Source: Phycisphaeraceae bacterium
GTDB lineage: Bacteria > Planctomycetota > Phycisphaerae > Phycisphaerales > Phycisphaeraceae
Assembly (NCBI GenBank): GCA_029260595.1
Contig: JAJDCY010000013.1
Coordinates: 1 to 64,000, forward strand
Length of the DNA: 64,000 nucleotides
Direction: 5' to 3'
Shown here: piece after piece, positions 1-10,000 of the stretch
How positions within the stretch are numbered: position 1 is the stretch's first letter
Layout of the letters: each line of letters starts with the position of its first letter
The notes under the pieces: model-generated
Told to the model about the DNA's origin: nothing
The model's database searches: none
Seen by the model: the letters and a program-made list of their open reading frames with translations, nothing else
Position numbers and translations under genes: made by a program

Positions 1-543
1 GGGCAGACGATGTTTCGTGAACTGTTCGCCGGGCTCACGTTCGGGGGTGACCGTCAGGACCTGGACCGGACCGCCCACGAGCCATTCACCTTCCTGGATG
101 ACCGCCATGACGCCGGGATGGGCTCCATCCTCGGTGCCGAAGACGTTGGGAATCTCCAGGTCCTTGTCGTGGGGGTAGATGTCCTCGAGGTCGATGACCG
201 CCATGAGGGTGCCGTCGGCATGCTTCAAGACCGCCTGGGAACCTTCGGACAGGGTCGCCTTGGTCTCATCATCGACGGCCAAGGTGATGGGAATGGGCCA
301 GACGGTTCCGTCAGCGAGCCTCATATCCTTGCAGATCGACTCGAAATCGGCCTTGCCGACGAATCCCGTCAAGGGGCTGAAGGCGCCGATGGCGATCATC
401 TCCAGGTCGCAACTCTGCTTGGTGGATAGCGTGATACGGGGCACAGCCGCGGCCTCGGCCGTCATCGCGGCGGCCCGCTCGGCACCGACGAATCGGTCGA
501 CCAGGGTGCCGCCGTGGGGTGTGATTAGGCTCGGCGTGCTCAT
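1..543 (-). CDS. sat: ATP sulfurylase (sulfate adenylyltransferase), N-terminal part, runs off left edge
   Basis: Reading leftwards from an ATG at 543, the frame stays open for 181 codons to the window edge. The protein begins MSTPSLITPHGGTLVDRF, then has the ITLSTKQSCDLEMIAIGAFSPLTGF region and the LEDIYPHDK / VFGTEDGAHPGV stretch typical of the PUA-like N-terminal domain of Sat/Met3-type ATP sulfurylase. The family makes adenosine phosphosulfate from ATP and sulfate in the cytoplasm, for assimilation or in reverse for sulfur oxidation. The catalytic nucleotide-binding half lies outside the window. A GGGAG sits about 10 nt before the start, just after an A/T-rich TTTATATAT that may be the -10 element, so the leader would be very short. 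The next gene on this strand lies 167 bp upstream. Family is clear; role (assimilatory or dissimilatory) cannot be told. Confidence 0.9.
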   Translation of the reverse strand, partial: MSTPSLITPHGGTLVDRFVGAERAAAMTAEAAAVPRITLSTKQSCDLEMIAIGAFSPLTGFVGKADFESICKDMRLADGTVWPIPITLAVDDETKATLSEGSQAVLKHADGTLMAVIDLEDIYPHDKDLEIPNVFGTEDGAHPGVMAVIQEGEWLVGGPVQVLTVTPEREPGEQFTKHRLP

Positions 544-710
544 CGGTCTGCTACTCCCATATATAAAGGTTGGCGCCAGCGGGCCAGCGTGTTGCCGGCG
601 ACCTGCTCGTACGCGGGTCGGCGATGGTAGTGGTCCCTGAGAAAGGATTCAAACGGACGGATCGGCGGCATCCTGAGAGGTCGCTGGTCTAGCTCCCAAA
701 ACGATACGCC

Positions 711-1496
711 TCACTGATCCGTTTGGGCGTTGAGTTCCCAGGAATAAGGCTGAAACGACACGTCGTATCCGGCGACGTACTCGGGATGATATCGGTCGAT
801 GTACGTTGCGAGATTGGCGCGGCCGCCGAAATCGTCGGCATACCAATCAAAGATCGAAGACAAGTACAGTTTCTTGTCGCGCCCGTCGATTCGGTTGCGC
901 GAACCGTCAGTTACAAAGCGCCGCATATTCTCATCAAGTGTCTTGTCGAGCTCCGCGGCGCGGTACGCACGCGGCAGCAGCGGCGGACATGATCGGGCCC
1001 CGCAGACCAGCGCGACGTGGATGCGTGGGTCCTGAAACGTCGGGCGGATGATGTTGTTCTCAAGGTGATTCAGGGAGATGGTCTTGCCTACGAGGCGGAC
1101 CAGCGGGTCCTTGAAGACCGAGAAGTCGTTCTCGTCCGGACGGTAGCCGGGGCGGTAACGGTCGATGACAGCTTTGATCATCGTCGCGTTGTAGAGATTG
1201 ATGTAGAACGCAAGTTGTTCGGACAGCGGCATTATGTCGGGGCGGGTGTCCGCAAGACGGTCAAGGTACGCGGTAAGGTCGGGCAGGAACTCGCGACGGA
1301 TCAGTGTGTAGTCGACCAACTCGTTGCTGACGGCGCGGGCGAGGATCGTGTCGAAGGCGGTGTGGTCGAACGAGGGCGCGACCGCGGAGGGTCGGCTGAT
1401 CGTTGCGGGGTCGGCGTCGATCGGCGCATCGGGTTGAGCCTGCAGGCAGCCTGCGAGCAAGAGTGTTAAACAGGCCGAATATAGGCATCGAGGCAT
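711..1496 (-). CDS. DUF547 domain lipoprotein
   Basis: A 261-residue protein of the DUF547 (PF04784) family, of unknown biochemical function. The start at 1496 is chosen because it gives a lipoprotein signal peptide, MPRCLYSACLTLLLAGC, with the lipobox LLAGC; upstream in-frame starts would spoil it. The DUF547 core includes YINLYNATMIKAVIDRY, the ISLNHLENNIIR segment and the VALVCGARSCPPL motif with two conserved cysteines, then WYADDFGG near the end. The protein is expected to be anchored in a membrane facing the periplasm. It starts 34 bp after the stop of the flavoprotein/polyferredoxin gene, so it is probably the third gene of the P460 redox operon. The conserved Cys pair and this context suggest a redox or metal link, but this is inference. 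Confidence 0.85.
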   Translation of the reverse strand: MPRCLYSACLTLLLAGCLQAQPDAPIDADPATISRPSAVAPSFDHTAFDTILARAVSNELVDYTLIRREFLPDLTAYLDRLADTRPDIMPLSEQLAFYINLYNATMIKAVIDRYRPGYRPDENDFSVFKDPLVRLVGKTISLNHLENNIIRPTFQDPRIHVALVCGARSCPPLLPRAYRAAELDKTLDENMRRFVTDGSRNRIDGRDKKLYLSSIFDWYADDFGGRANLATYIDRYHPEYVAGYDVSFQPYSWELNAQTDQ

Positions 1497-1530
1497 CTTG
1501 AGAACCCTTTGAAGTCCGGTGCGATGCAAC

Positions 1531-3945
1531 TCACAACGCGATCGGTTGGCCGTTGACGCGCAACTCGGCCATCTGCACCGGCGAGGCGGCAAGCCTGTCG
1601 GTGCCCAGGATATTACCGGACTTCGGATCGATACGGCCGAACGTCAACACGCCGGTCGGGCAACTCTGCACGCAGGCCGAGCAGCGGACGCACTCGGGGT
1701 CCTGCATCGGCAGCCCCTTGTTGGCGAAGTTCATGATGTCGATGCCCTGATGGCAAACCGAGGTGCAGACGTTGCAGGAGATGCATTTTTTCTTGTCGGC
1801 GAGGATGCGGAACCGCGAGAACCGCGCATAGATGTGCATCAGCGCGGCCAGCGGACACGCGAAGCGGCACCACACCCGCCCGCTGAACCAGAAGTAAAAC
1901 GCGACGCCGAACACCCCAGCCCAGAGCAGATCAACGAACCATGCGTAGTTCAGGAAGTTCATCGGAAACGGCAGCGATTGCCAATCCGTGCCAACTCCCA
2001 TCAGCCCACCCATGTACGCGGCGCGAACGGCGTCATGGACGGCAGTCCCCTGTGGCGTGCTCCAGCCAACGATGCGGAGCACGAGCAGCACCAGCGCCAT
2101 CGCCAGGAACACCTGGCCGAGCATGTTCAGCCGGTTCCACACCGGCCCGTGCGGCATCTTGTGTCGGTGTGCATCACCCATCGTCTCGGCCAGCGCACCG
2201 CACGAACAGATCCACCCGCAGTAGGCGCCCTTGCCCCACCGGTAGATCAGCAGAGGGATGATGACGAAGGTCTGGATCAGGCTGATGATCAGCCATGTCC
2301 ACATCGGTTGGTCCGTGAACACGTTCCAGATCATCAGCGGCCAGGCAAGGATGAAGCCAACGCTGCGCCAATACTCGCGCCCCTGCACGTCCCACTCGGT
2401 CAGCGGGAAGAGTGCATCGGCGACCGTGCGACCAACACCTTCGTTGAACCAACCGTTGTGCCCTATCCACGGGAGCAGGATGTACGGGAGCAGGAAGAGT
2501 GGGACGCATTGGATAGCCATGAGGCTGAGCGTCTGTACTTTGACGTAGGGCGTCTTGCGGCGGCGGATGCGGCGGAACCCGAAAATGATGATGCACAAAC
2601 AGTATGCCAGCGAGTAATAGAAGCTCGGCGAGAGCATCGACAGCTTGATCGTGCCGAACAGGTGCGCGGGGTTGTCCGGCGTCGCGAGGTTAAACGGGAA
2701 CCAGTGGTTGTCCTTGAACCATGCCTTGACAGGGATGCCCAGGTCGCTCTTCCAGTGGTAGAGGAATACGCAGAACGAAAAGAAGGCGATGAACCCGACC
2801 CACGCGGCTTTGGACCACTCGCCGTTAATGCGGACACCGGACTTTCGGAAGAAACTCAGCGGCGCCTCGCGGCCAATCATCGCGAACACCGCATCGTTCG
2901 GGATACGCCGGTCCTGGCCCTCGCTGTCGGTGATCACGACTTCGTTCTCGAGGATCTCCTTCGGCTTCGAGGCCATCATCAGCGAGGCCGATCCCGGCTG
3001 GCGGTGCTCGTCCATGAAGCGCCCCGCGGCGGTAGTAACGCGCTCCGATGACGGGTTCTCAACGGCAACGTCAGCATTGGGGTTGGCCGCGAGCGCCTGG
3101 AGCTTCTCAATATTCTCGGGCTTGGGGCGGCTAAACTCGGGCTTGCGGTACGACAACGTGACCTTGCAGCCACACGTCGCCAAGGCGATTGCGGTTTCCA
3201 TCGCGCTGTCGCCACCGCCTACAACCAGGACATCCTTGCCGCAATAATCCTTGGGGTCGTGCAACCGGTTGTAGACCTTGTCGAGATTCTCGCCAAGGAC
3301 GCCAAGCTTGCGAAAATTGCCCGACCGGCCGATACCGACGATCACGCGGTGGGCAAGCAGATTGTCGGCTTTGGTCAGGACGACCTCGAGGAGTTTGCCT
3401 TTTCGCGCGACGTGATCGGCATGCGCGTTGAGCGGCTCAATCCCTTGCCCAAGGGTTTTCTCACGCAGCTCGGCGACGAGCGGTTCCTTCACACTCGCGG
3501 CGTCGGAAAACTGCAACTGCCCCGCCGGGGTCATGTCAGTCGGGTAGGTGTAGATCGGTTTCCCCTTGGGGAAATTAACGATCGTGGAGAACGGCTCGGA
3601 CGCCTCAACGATCACGAAATGCAAACCCTGTTGCTTGGCCTCGAGCGCCGCCGCCATGCCGGCGACTCCGGCACCGATAATGACCAGGTCGTAAGCGGTG
3701 TTATTGCCGGTTGAGGCTGATCGATCGCGTTTCTGGAAGTCGGGGTCGGCAACAATCGTCTGCACCGCCCGGGCGCCGGTGTGCGACGAGAACTTGAGCA
3801 GCGGAATACCGGTGATATCACCGACGATGTACAGCCCGGGGACACTGGTTGATCCGTCTTCACGCGTCTCCGGCAGTCGCTCGACATGCCCGGCCGGCCA
3901 CCGCGTGTGCAGCCAGTGCGTGTAGCGCTTCGCCAGTGAGATCAT
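1531..3945 (-). CDS. FAD-dependent NAD(P)H oxidoreductase fused to a NapH/CcoG-like membrane polyferredoxin
   Basis: 804 residues combining two modules. Residues about 85-380 are a thioredoxin-reductase-like flavoprotein: YDLVIIGAGVAGMAAALEA (FAD-binding GxGxxG) and DVLVVGGGDSAMETAIALA (NAD(P)-binding). An extra segment at residues 36-60, GLYIVGDITG, resembles the C-terminal FAD motif of that family moved to the front. From about residue 380 there are several membrane helices with the cysteine loops YCGWICSCGALAE and VWCRFACPLAAL, as in NapH/NosR/CcoG proteins, then two 4Fe-4S motifs near residues 720-770, CISCNVCTSVC and CVRCSACVQSCP. The layout implies electron flow from NAD(P)H through FAD to iron-sulfur clusters at the membrane. 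It lies between cytochrome P460 and DUF547 genes. The electron acceptor is unknown. Confidence 0.85.
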   Translation of the reverse strand: MISLAKRYTHWLHTRWPAGHVERLPETREDGSTSVPGLYIVGDITGIPLLKFSSHTGARAVQTIVADPDFQKRDRSASTGNNTAYDLVIIGAGVAGMAAALEAKQQGLHFVIVEASEPFSTIVNFPKGKPIYTYPTDMTPAGQLQFSDAASVKEPLVAELREKTLGQGIEPLNAHADHVARKGKLLEVVLTKADNLLAHRVIVGIGRSGNFRKLGVLGENLDKVYNRLHDPKDYCGKDVLVVGGGDSAMETAIALATCGCKVTLSYRKPEFSRPKPENIEKLQALAANPNADVAVENPSSERVTTAAGRFMDEHRQPGSASLMMASKPKEILENEVVITDSEGQDRRIPNDAVFAMIGREAPLSFFRKSGVRINGEWSKAAWVGFIAFFSFCVFLYHWKSDLGIPVKAWFKDNHWFPFNLATPDNPAHLFGTIKLSMLSPSFYYSLAYCLCIIIFGFRRIRRRKTPYVKVQTLSLMAIQCVPLFLLPYILLPWIGHNGWFNEGVGRTVADALFPLTEWDVQGREYWRSVGFILAWPLMIWNVFTDQPMWTWLIISLIQTFVIIPLLIYRWGKGAYCGWICSCGALAETMGDAHRHKMPHGPVWNRLNMLGQVFLAMALVLLVLRIVGWSTPQGTAVHDAVRAAYMGGLMGVGTDWQSLPFPMNFLNYAWFVDLLWAGVFGVAFYFWFSGRVWCRFACPLAALMHIYARFSRFRILADKKKCISCNVCTSVCHQGIDIMNFANKGLPMQDPECVRCSACVQSCPTGVLTFGRIDPKSGNILGTDRLAASPVQMAELRVNGQPIAL

Positions 3946-4054
3946 CGTAGGGATTCCTGATTGCGGCGCGGCGAATGGAAGGTGCCGAAACGAGCGTCGT
4001 CATCAGAACTAGCGGATGCCAACCATTATTCCCGACGACCGATCCGCTCGTGGA

Positions 4055-4738
4055 TTACGGCGATTCGTCATCGGCTTCGAGGTCGTCCGGCGGGGTACTG
4101 AAATTATCCGCCGTGGCCGCCTCGGCTTTGAGTGCCCGCAGGACCGGGTAGTACTGCGTGAACACCCAGTCTTCGACGGCGGACGTCGCGTGGCAGGAGT
4201 TGCACGAAGCCGTCGGCATGGCGTCGGTAGTAAGCTCCATGTTGGGCTCCTTCCCGAAGCTGAAGTACGCCCAGTTACCCGGCTCGTTAGGGAACCGCAT
4301 CGCGTCTTTCACCGCGGCTTCCAGCCCGAGGAACTCGCCCATGAAATACCCCTTACCGCTCACCGCTTGCGTTGACCCCACGCTGACGAGCTCCTTAAGC
4401 AGGACCGTCCCGTCGGGGAATACACCGGTACGCCGGTAGATCGAGTAGGCGTAGGGGTTGATGTAGACGTTGTGAAACTCGGGGAACGCGGCTTTGCCGC
4501 CGTTGAGCTCGTTCGGCGTGAGCGGCGCCCCAACAAAAACCCAGCGGTGGTACTCATCCGGCCGAACCAATTCATTGTGCCGAGTGAACAACGGTTTGGT
4601 CAGGTCAACATCATCCTGTGCGGTGGCTTCAGGTGGGCTATTCACAACTGCCAGACCTGTGAGCGCCGCGGCGAAACCGACAATCGGCATGACTCTCGAG
4701 ACGCGCGACAAGTTATGGCTGCGGCGTGCTGACTTCAT
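4055..4738 (-). CDS. Cytochrome P460 family c-type haem protein
   Basis: 227 residues, exported: the N-terminus has basic residues followed by VMPIVGFAAALTGLAVV and a likely cleavage site at AQD. The family signature is present: a P460-type body (HRWVFVGAPLTPNELNG, FHNVYINP, GTVLLKELVSVGS) and one haem c attachment site, CNSCH, at residues 179-183, followed by EDWVFTQYYPVL. Cytochrome P460 proteins oxidise hydroxylamine or related N compounds, or act as c'-beta cytochromes; which applies cannot be told here. The start at 4738 is supported by a strong GAGGAG seven bases upstream. It is the first gene of the minus-strand set that continues, after 109 bp, with the flavoprotein/polyferredoxin fusion, a plausible electron partner. 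Confidence 0.88.
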   Translation of the reverse strand: MKSARRSHNLSRVSRVMPIVGFAAALTGLAVVNSPPEATAQDDVDLTKPLFTRHNELVRPDEYHRWVFVGAPLTPNELNGGKAAFPEFHNVYINPYAYSIYRRTGVFPDGTVLLKELVSVGSTQAVSGKGYFMGEFLGLEAAVKDAMRFPNEPGNWAYFSFGKEPNMELTTDAMPTASCNSCHATSAVEDWVFTQYYPVLRALKAEAATADNFSTPPDDLEADDESP

Positions 4739-4834
4739 CGGGGTCTCCTCGGGGCTCGAATTTTCGCGCGACATGAAGATTTTCGCTGAATCACCTCCGC
4801 CCGGCAAACCTGTCGCCGCACCAACCCCCTGCCC

Positions 4835-5839
4835 CTACGGCCAGACGACCATCTCGCGCTCCAGAGTGATCCCGAAACGGTCGTGAACAACGTGGGCGGC
4901 GTAGTCGACCAAGGCGACGATGTCTGTCGCGGAACAGCCGTGGTGGGCAACGATGAAGTTTGCGTGACGGGTCGAGACCTCGGCACCACCGATCGAATAA
5001 CCCTTAAGGCCCGCAAGGTCGATCAGTTGCCCGGCGGAGAGGCGGCCGTGCGTGTCGGGCGTACAACCCTGCGGCGGGTCGTCCGGACATACCGGGTTCT
5101 TGAACGCGCACCCGGCCGATGCATCCCCGAGTGGCTGGCTGTCCTTCTTACTTAGAAAAATCTCTTTGACACGGTCAACCAATCGGGCCGGGTCATCCGG
5201 ATTGGTGCGAAACTCCGCTTCGAGGATGTACGCAGCAGACGCGGCACTGGTGCGATAACCAAATGCCATGCCCTGTTGATCAACGTCGCGGACCGTGCCG
5301 TCGGCGTCGCAGACACGGACGCGTTCAACGGCGGCGCCGATCTCGCCGAACGCACCCCCGGCGTTCATCCGGATCGCCCCGCCGACCGTTGCCGGGACAC
5401 CGGCGAGGCATTCAAGCCCGGCGCGACCGGCTTTGGCGGACTGCAGAACGAGTTTGGCAAGGTCAAACCCGCCACCGGCGATGATCGTGTCACGGTCGAT
5501 GCTCAACTGTTTGAATACAGGATGATCGAGGCGCACGACCACTCCCTCAACACCCGAATCGGCGACTAGCAGGTTGGCGCCCCTGCCCAGGATGCGGACA
5601 GGGACGGCTGCATCGCGGCAATGCGCGATTAACTCAGTGAACTGTCGAGTGTCCGTCGGGCTGGCCAACACTTTCGCTCGACCGCCGATCCCGTACCAGG
5701 TGAGCGGACCGAGATCGGCATCGCATTGGTGAGGTATGCCCAGGCCTTCGGTCAGTGTTTGCGGTGCGGTAGTGCTCAAAACCGTTACGGGCTTGTGTCG
5801 AACTCTGATACGTCCCGAATCAGCAGTCCGCATTCTCAT
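4835..5839 (-). CDS. murB: UDP-N-acetylenolpyruvoylglucosamine reductase MurB
   Basis: 334 residues. MurB reduces UDP-GlcNAc-enolpyruvate to UDP-MurNAc with FAD and NADPH in peptidoglycan precursor synthesis. Visible family motifs are the FAD-binding LTWYGIGGRAKVLASP and ILGRGANLLVADSG, AGVPATVGGAIRMNAGG, and AGCAFKNP near the C-terminus. In E. coli MurB the catalytic proton donor is the Ser of the equivalent GSFFKNP segment; here that position is Cys, as in some other MurB proteins. The start overlaps the 3' end of mnmA by 20 bp, so the two are probably translated together; a second ATG lies at 5833. A murB gene fits the finding that planctomycetes do make peptidoglycan. Confidence 0.93.
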   Translation of the reverse strand: MRMRTADSGRIRVRHKPVTVLSTTAPQTLTEGLGIPHQCDADLGPLTWYGIGGRAKVLASPTDTRQFTELIAHCRDAAVPVRILGRGANLLVADSGVEGVVVRLDHPVFKQLSIDRDTIIAGGGFDLAKLVLQSAKAGRAGLECLAGVPATVGGAIRMNAGGAFGEIGAAVERVRVCDADGTVRDVDQQGMAFGYRTSAASAAYILEAEFRTNPDDPARLVDRVKEIFLSKKDSQPLGDASAGCAFKNPVCPDDPPQGCTPDTHGRLSAGQLIDLAGLKGYSIGGAEVSTRHANFIVAHHGCSATDIVALVDYAAHVVHDRFGITLEREMVVWP

Positions 5840-6983
5840 GAATCGGCTCAGTGATCCAGCCGCCCCCGATCAGGTGGTCCTCGAAATAGCAGACGACGGC
5901 CTGACCTGGGGTGACGGCTTCATGAGGGACGGCGAAACGGATTTCAAGGGCGTCGCGCGCCGTGGCATGGACCGTAGCCGGGACGGGCGTGCTGTTGTAG
6001 CGTGTCTTCGCCTGGCAAGGAATCGGCGCAGCGGTCGGTGGGTCGATCAGCCAGTTGGTCTGATTGGCGCGCAGGCCGTCGGCAAGAAGCCGCTCACGTG
6101 GGCCAAGAGTTACCGTGTTGGCGACGGGGTCTTTCGCGACCACGTACGCCGGCTCAGCAAGCGCAACACCCAAGCCGCGACGCTGCCCGATCGTGAAGCG
6201 CTGGTGCCCCGCGTGTCGGCCGATCGCCTGCCCCTCCGTGTCGAGCACCTCACCGGCGCGGACCCGATCCGGTGTCGATCGCTGGATCATCCCGAAATAA
6301 TCGTTGTCGGGGACAAAACAGATCTCCTGGCTATCGGGCTTGTTGTACACAGGCAGATTCGCCTCCTGGGCGATCCGTCGGACCTCGCGCTTCTCCAGGT
6401 TGCCGATCGGCAGCAGCATGTGGTCGAGTTGCTTGCGCGGCGTCCCAAATAACACGTAGCTCTGATCCTTGCGCACGTCATGCCCACGCATCAGCCGCGC
6501 CGGAACATCGGCGTTTGCCCGATCGATGCGCGCGTAATGACCGGTGGCGACATAGCTGGCATCGATGGATTTTGCGTACTCGGCAAGCCGCCCGAACTTG
6601 AGCCAGTCGTTGCAACGCACGCACGGATTCGGTGTGCGGCCGGCGTTGTATTCAGCGACGAAGTAGTCCTTGATCCGACCGAAATCTTTCTTGAAGTTCA
6701 ACACGTAGAAAGGGATCCCCAACTCGGCGGCAACCCGCCGGGCGTCCGCGGCGTCATTGAGTGAGCAGCACCCCTGATGATTAACTTTGAGGCTGATCGA
6801 CGCGGCACGATTACCGGCCGTCGTTCCCTTCGAATCGGTGGGGTCCTCATCATCGTCCGAACCAAGGCGCATGAAGCATCCGACCACCTCGTACCCGTCG
6901 CGTTGAAGTAAGACCGCTGCGACAGAGCTGTCCACCCCCCCGCTCATCGCTAGCAAGACCTTGTTGTTTTGGCGCCCGCCCAT
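5820..6983 (-). CDS. mnmA: tRNA-specific 2-thiouridylase MnmA
   Basis: 387 residues. MnmA (TrmU) adenylates and thiolates U34 of tRNA Lys, Glu and Gln. The PP-loop is VLLAMSGGVDSSVAAVLL right at the N-terminus, and the catalytic cysteines lie in NPCVRCND (first Cys) and SQEICFVPDNDY (second Cys). There is an acidic insertion after the PP-loop (GSDDDEDPTDSKG). The start at 6983 is preferred: it puts the PP-loop at the usual distance, and the upstream in-frame extension is not family-like. There is no clear Shine-Dalgarno; instead an extended -10, TGCTACAAT, ends six bases before the ATG, so the mRNA may be leaderless. murB follows with a 20-bp overlap. Confidence 0.94.
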   Translation of the reverse strand: MGGRQNNKVLLAMSGGVDSSVAAVLLQRDGYEVVGCFMRLGSDDDEDPTDSKGTTAGNRAASISLKVNHQGCCSLNDAADARRVAAELGIPFYVLNFKKDFGRIKDYFVAEYNAGRTPNPCVRCNDWLKFGRLAEYAKSIDASYVATGHYARIDRANADVPARLMRGHDVRKDQSYVLFGTPRKQLDHMLLPIGNLEKREVRRIAQEANLPVYNKPDSQEICFVPDNDYFGMIQRSTPDRVRAGEVLDTEGQAIGRHAGHQRFTIGQRRGLGVALAEPAYVVAKDPVANTVTLGPRERLLADGLRANQTNWLIDPPTAAPIPCQAKTRYNSTPVPATVHATARDALEIRFAVPHEAVTPGQAVVCYFEDHLIGGGWITEPIHENADC

Positions 6984-6989
6984 CAATCC

Positions 6990-6998
6990 ATTGTAGCA
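6990..6998 (-). promoter_or_regulatory. Extended -10 promoter directly upstream of mnmA
   Basis: On the minus strand TGC-TACAAT is followed by GGATTG and the mnmA ATG. The -10 hexamer ends six bases before the start codon, so transcription would begin at or next to the A of ATG. No convincing -35 is seen, but the TGn extension can compensate. The same geometry recurs before several genes in this window. Confidence 0.5.
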
Positions 6999-7080
6999 GA
7001 GGTGGCCGGTGCACTGCGGTGATAGACGGGGCGAATCTCGAATGCAGCCAGCATGACCAACGAACACTGTGACAGCAAAA

Positions 7081-10000
7081 TCACCCACCGCTCTCATCGG
7101 CAACGAGCCGATTGACCAAGCCGATCAACTCGTCCATCTGGAACGGCTTCCGCAGCGTGACGACCGAAGTATGTGCTGCCTCGTCCATGTCGGGCGTCAC
7201 GTTCCCGGTCACCAGCACGATGGGGAGAGTCTGGCCGGACTCGTGGATCTCAGTAATACACGTTAACCCAGACTTCTTAGGCATATCGAGGTCGAGCACA
7301 GCCAGGGCGATCTGATCCTGGCAGGAACGGTACCGCTCCATTGCCTCCGCGCCGTCGTTCGCCGCGGCCACCCGGTAACCGGCGGACTCGAGTGCGCCAA
7401 TCATCAAGGGTCGCACAAACTCGTTGTCCTCGGCCAAGAGGATAAGCCGGCTCGCGGCGTCGGTAGGCGTCTCTGAGATCTGTGCCGGGTCAGGCGTGCC
7501 CGGTGGTGGAGTTCGTGGTAGTCGGATGGTGATACAGGTGCCCTCCCCTTCGGTTGACGCGGCGTCAATCGATCCGCCATGGTCGGTGATGATCCCGTGG
7601 GCGACGGCTAATCCCAGACCGGTGCCCGCGCCGCGCGACTTGGTCGTGAAGAACGGCTCGAACACGCGCGGCAACGTCTGGTCGCTCATCCCCAGCCCGT
7701 TGTCCTCGACAACGATCACCGCCGTGCCTATCCCGCCTGTGTCATCCACCTCGGGAGCAGAATCAGCCTGAACCGTGACGCTGATCCGCCCGGTGTCGTC
7801 TTCAAACGCGTCGCGCGCATTCACAAAGAGATTCACCAGGACTTGTTGGATCAGTCCGCCGTCTGACCGCACCCATACTTTCTCCGCATCGGGGTAGTTT
7901 TCGACAATCTCGATCGACGCGGGCAGCAACCGGCGAAGCATCATCACGGCCTGGCGGACCAGTTCCGACAGCTCGACGTCTGTCCGGTCCAATGGTGCCT
8001 TGTGGGCGAACGTAAGAAGCGCGCGGGTCACAGACCGTCCCTGCCCGGCGACGCGCTCGATCATTTCCAGCGACTCGCGTACAGCGTTCCGATCGTCCAG
8101 GTTCTCCTTGGCTCCTGCAACATAGCCAAACACGGCCGCGAGGACGTTATTCAGGTCGTGCGCGATACCCGCCGCGAGAGTCCCGACCGCATCGAGCTTC
8201 TGAGACTGACGGAGCTCCTGCTCAAGCCGAACCTTTTGCTCTTCGGCTAGCACCCGGTCGGTGATATCGACCGAGACCCCGCCGAGCAGGTGCGGGCGAC
8301 CCTCACGGAATATCGGGAACTTGTGCGTCAGGTAGTGGTGAGTCCGGCCGCCGTGGTGGATCTGCTCAATGACCTCAACCGGGCCTGAGTTTTTCATGAC
8401 GCGATCGTCCGTGTCAAAGATCGCGCGGGCCGCCTCGGCGGGGAGCGTCTCGTGGGCCGTATGCCCGACCCACTGGTCGAGCGGTCGTCCAAACGCTTTC
8501 TGAAAATACTCGTTAACAAACACCACACGGTGGTCCGTATCCTTCATGTAGGCGAAACCGGGCAGGTACTTCATGAACAGCGAGAAGCGCTCCTCGGTAT
8601 CCTTCAGCGCCATCTCCGCCTGCTTCCGCGCGGTCACGTCACGCGCAACGGCGTAGTAGAACGGCCCCCCCTGGGCCGGCATCGAGTTCCACTCAAGCCA
8701 GCGGCGCGATCCATCTTTACAGACATACCGATTCGCGAACTGCTTGACGGCATTCCCCGAGCGGAGCGCGTCCATCGCTTCCAACGTGGCTTCACGGTCC
8801 TCGGGGTCGACAAACTCGAGGAATGGCTTAGCTAACAGTTCCTCATCACTGTAACCAAGCGTCCTGCCGAATTGTGGGTTCACACGCTTGAAGTACCCGT
8901 CCGCCGTGGCCAGGCACATCAATTCGAGCGACAGCGTGAAAAAGCGATCCAGGTTCTCTTCGGCCTGCGCCCTTACTGAGATGTCTCGGGCGAACGCACA
9001 ACACCGTTCCATTCCCTCATAAACGAAATAACGGATCACAAGCTCAACGGGAAACGCACGCCCGTCCTTGGTGCGATGCTTCGATACGACCGAGGCGCCA
9101 CCGGTGGTCCGGATCTCCTCCCAGAGGCCATCCCACGCCTCCCGCGGATACTCGACATTGATATCCCACACGCCCATGCCCAGCAGTTCGTCACGCGAAT
9201 ACCCAAGCCGGCTGCAGGCGGTCTCGTTCACATCGACGAAGTGCCCATCGTCACTGACCGTGAACACCGCATCCCCCGCGTGATCGATCAGGAACTGGGT
9301 AAACCGCAGCCGCTCATCATTACGCTTGCGGTCAGTGATGTCGTGGAAAAATATCGACAGCCCATCTTTGGATGGATAGATTCGGTTCTCAAACCATCGA
9401 TCCATCGGCGCGTAGTATTCCTCCAGGTAGATATTCTTCTGCTCCGCGACCGCCCGGCGGTACGCCTCGTGGAACGGCTGACCGACGCCTTCGGGGAACT
9501 CGGTCCAGATATGCTTACCGATCAGATCCTCAGGCCGCCTGCCCAGGATCTTGCCGGCCTTCTCATTGACGAACCGATAGTTCCACTCGTTATCAAGCGC
9601 GACAAACGCCTCGCCAACCTGCTCAAGGATATCGACCGTCTCGCGCCTGGCCGCCTCAGCGTCCGACCGGGCGCGGCGCTCCTTGTCGAGCGCCTCTTCG
9701 CGAGCATTCTGATCCTTGATGCGTTGGGAGATGTCCATCGAGATCCCGCAGATTCCGCGGACCTCATCGTCGACACCGATGAACGGAAACTTATTGGAAA
9801 GGTATGAGTGTCGCTCGCCATCCTCGGCATGGACGGCAACCTCCTCAAACTCGACCGGCTCACGCCGCCTGATCACTTCCCGGTCGTTCTCGGTGAACGC
9901 GTCCGCCAGGTCCGCGGAGAAGATCTCATGGTCGGTGCGGCCGATGACCTTTCCGCGGGGAATGCTGAACAGTTGTTCGAAGCGATGGTTGGCCAGCAGG

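Noticed and set aside
10..640. Plus-strand open frames at the left edge
   Set aside because: They are the complement of the ATP sulfurylase gene, whose minus-strand translation matches the family residue for residue.
1519..3051. 510-codon plus-strand open frame
   Set aside because: Low-complexity Arg/Glu/Ala-rich translation lying opposite the flavoprotein/polyferredoxin gene, which has clear motifs; typical of GC-rich antisense frames.
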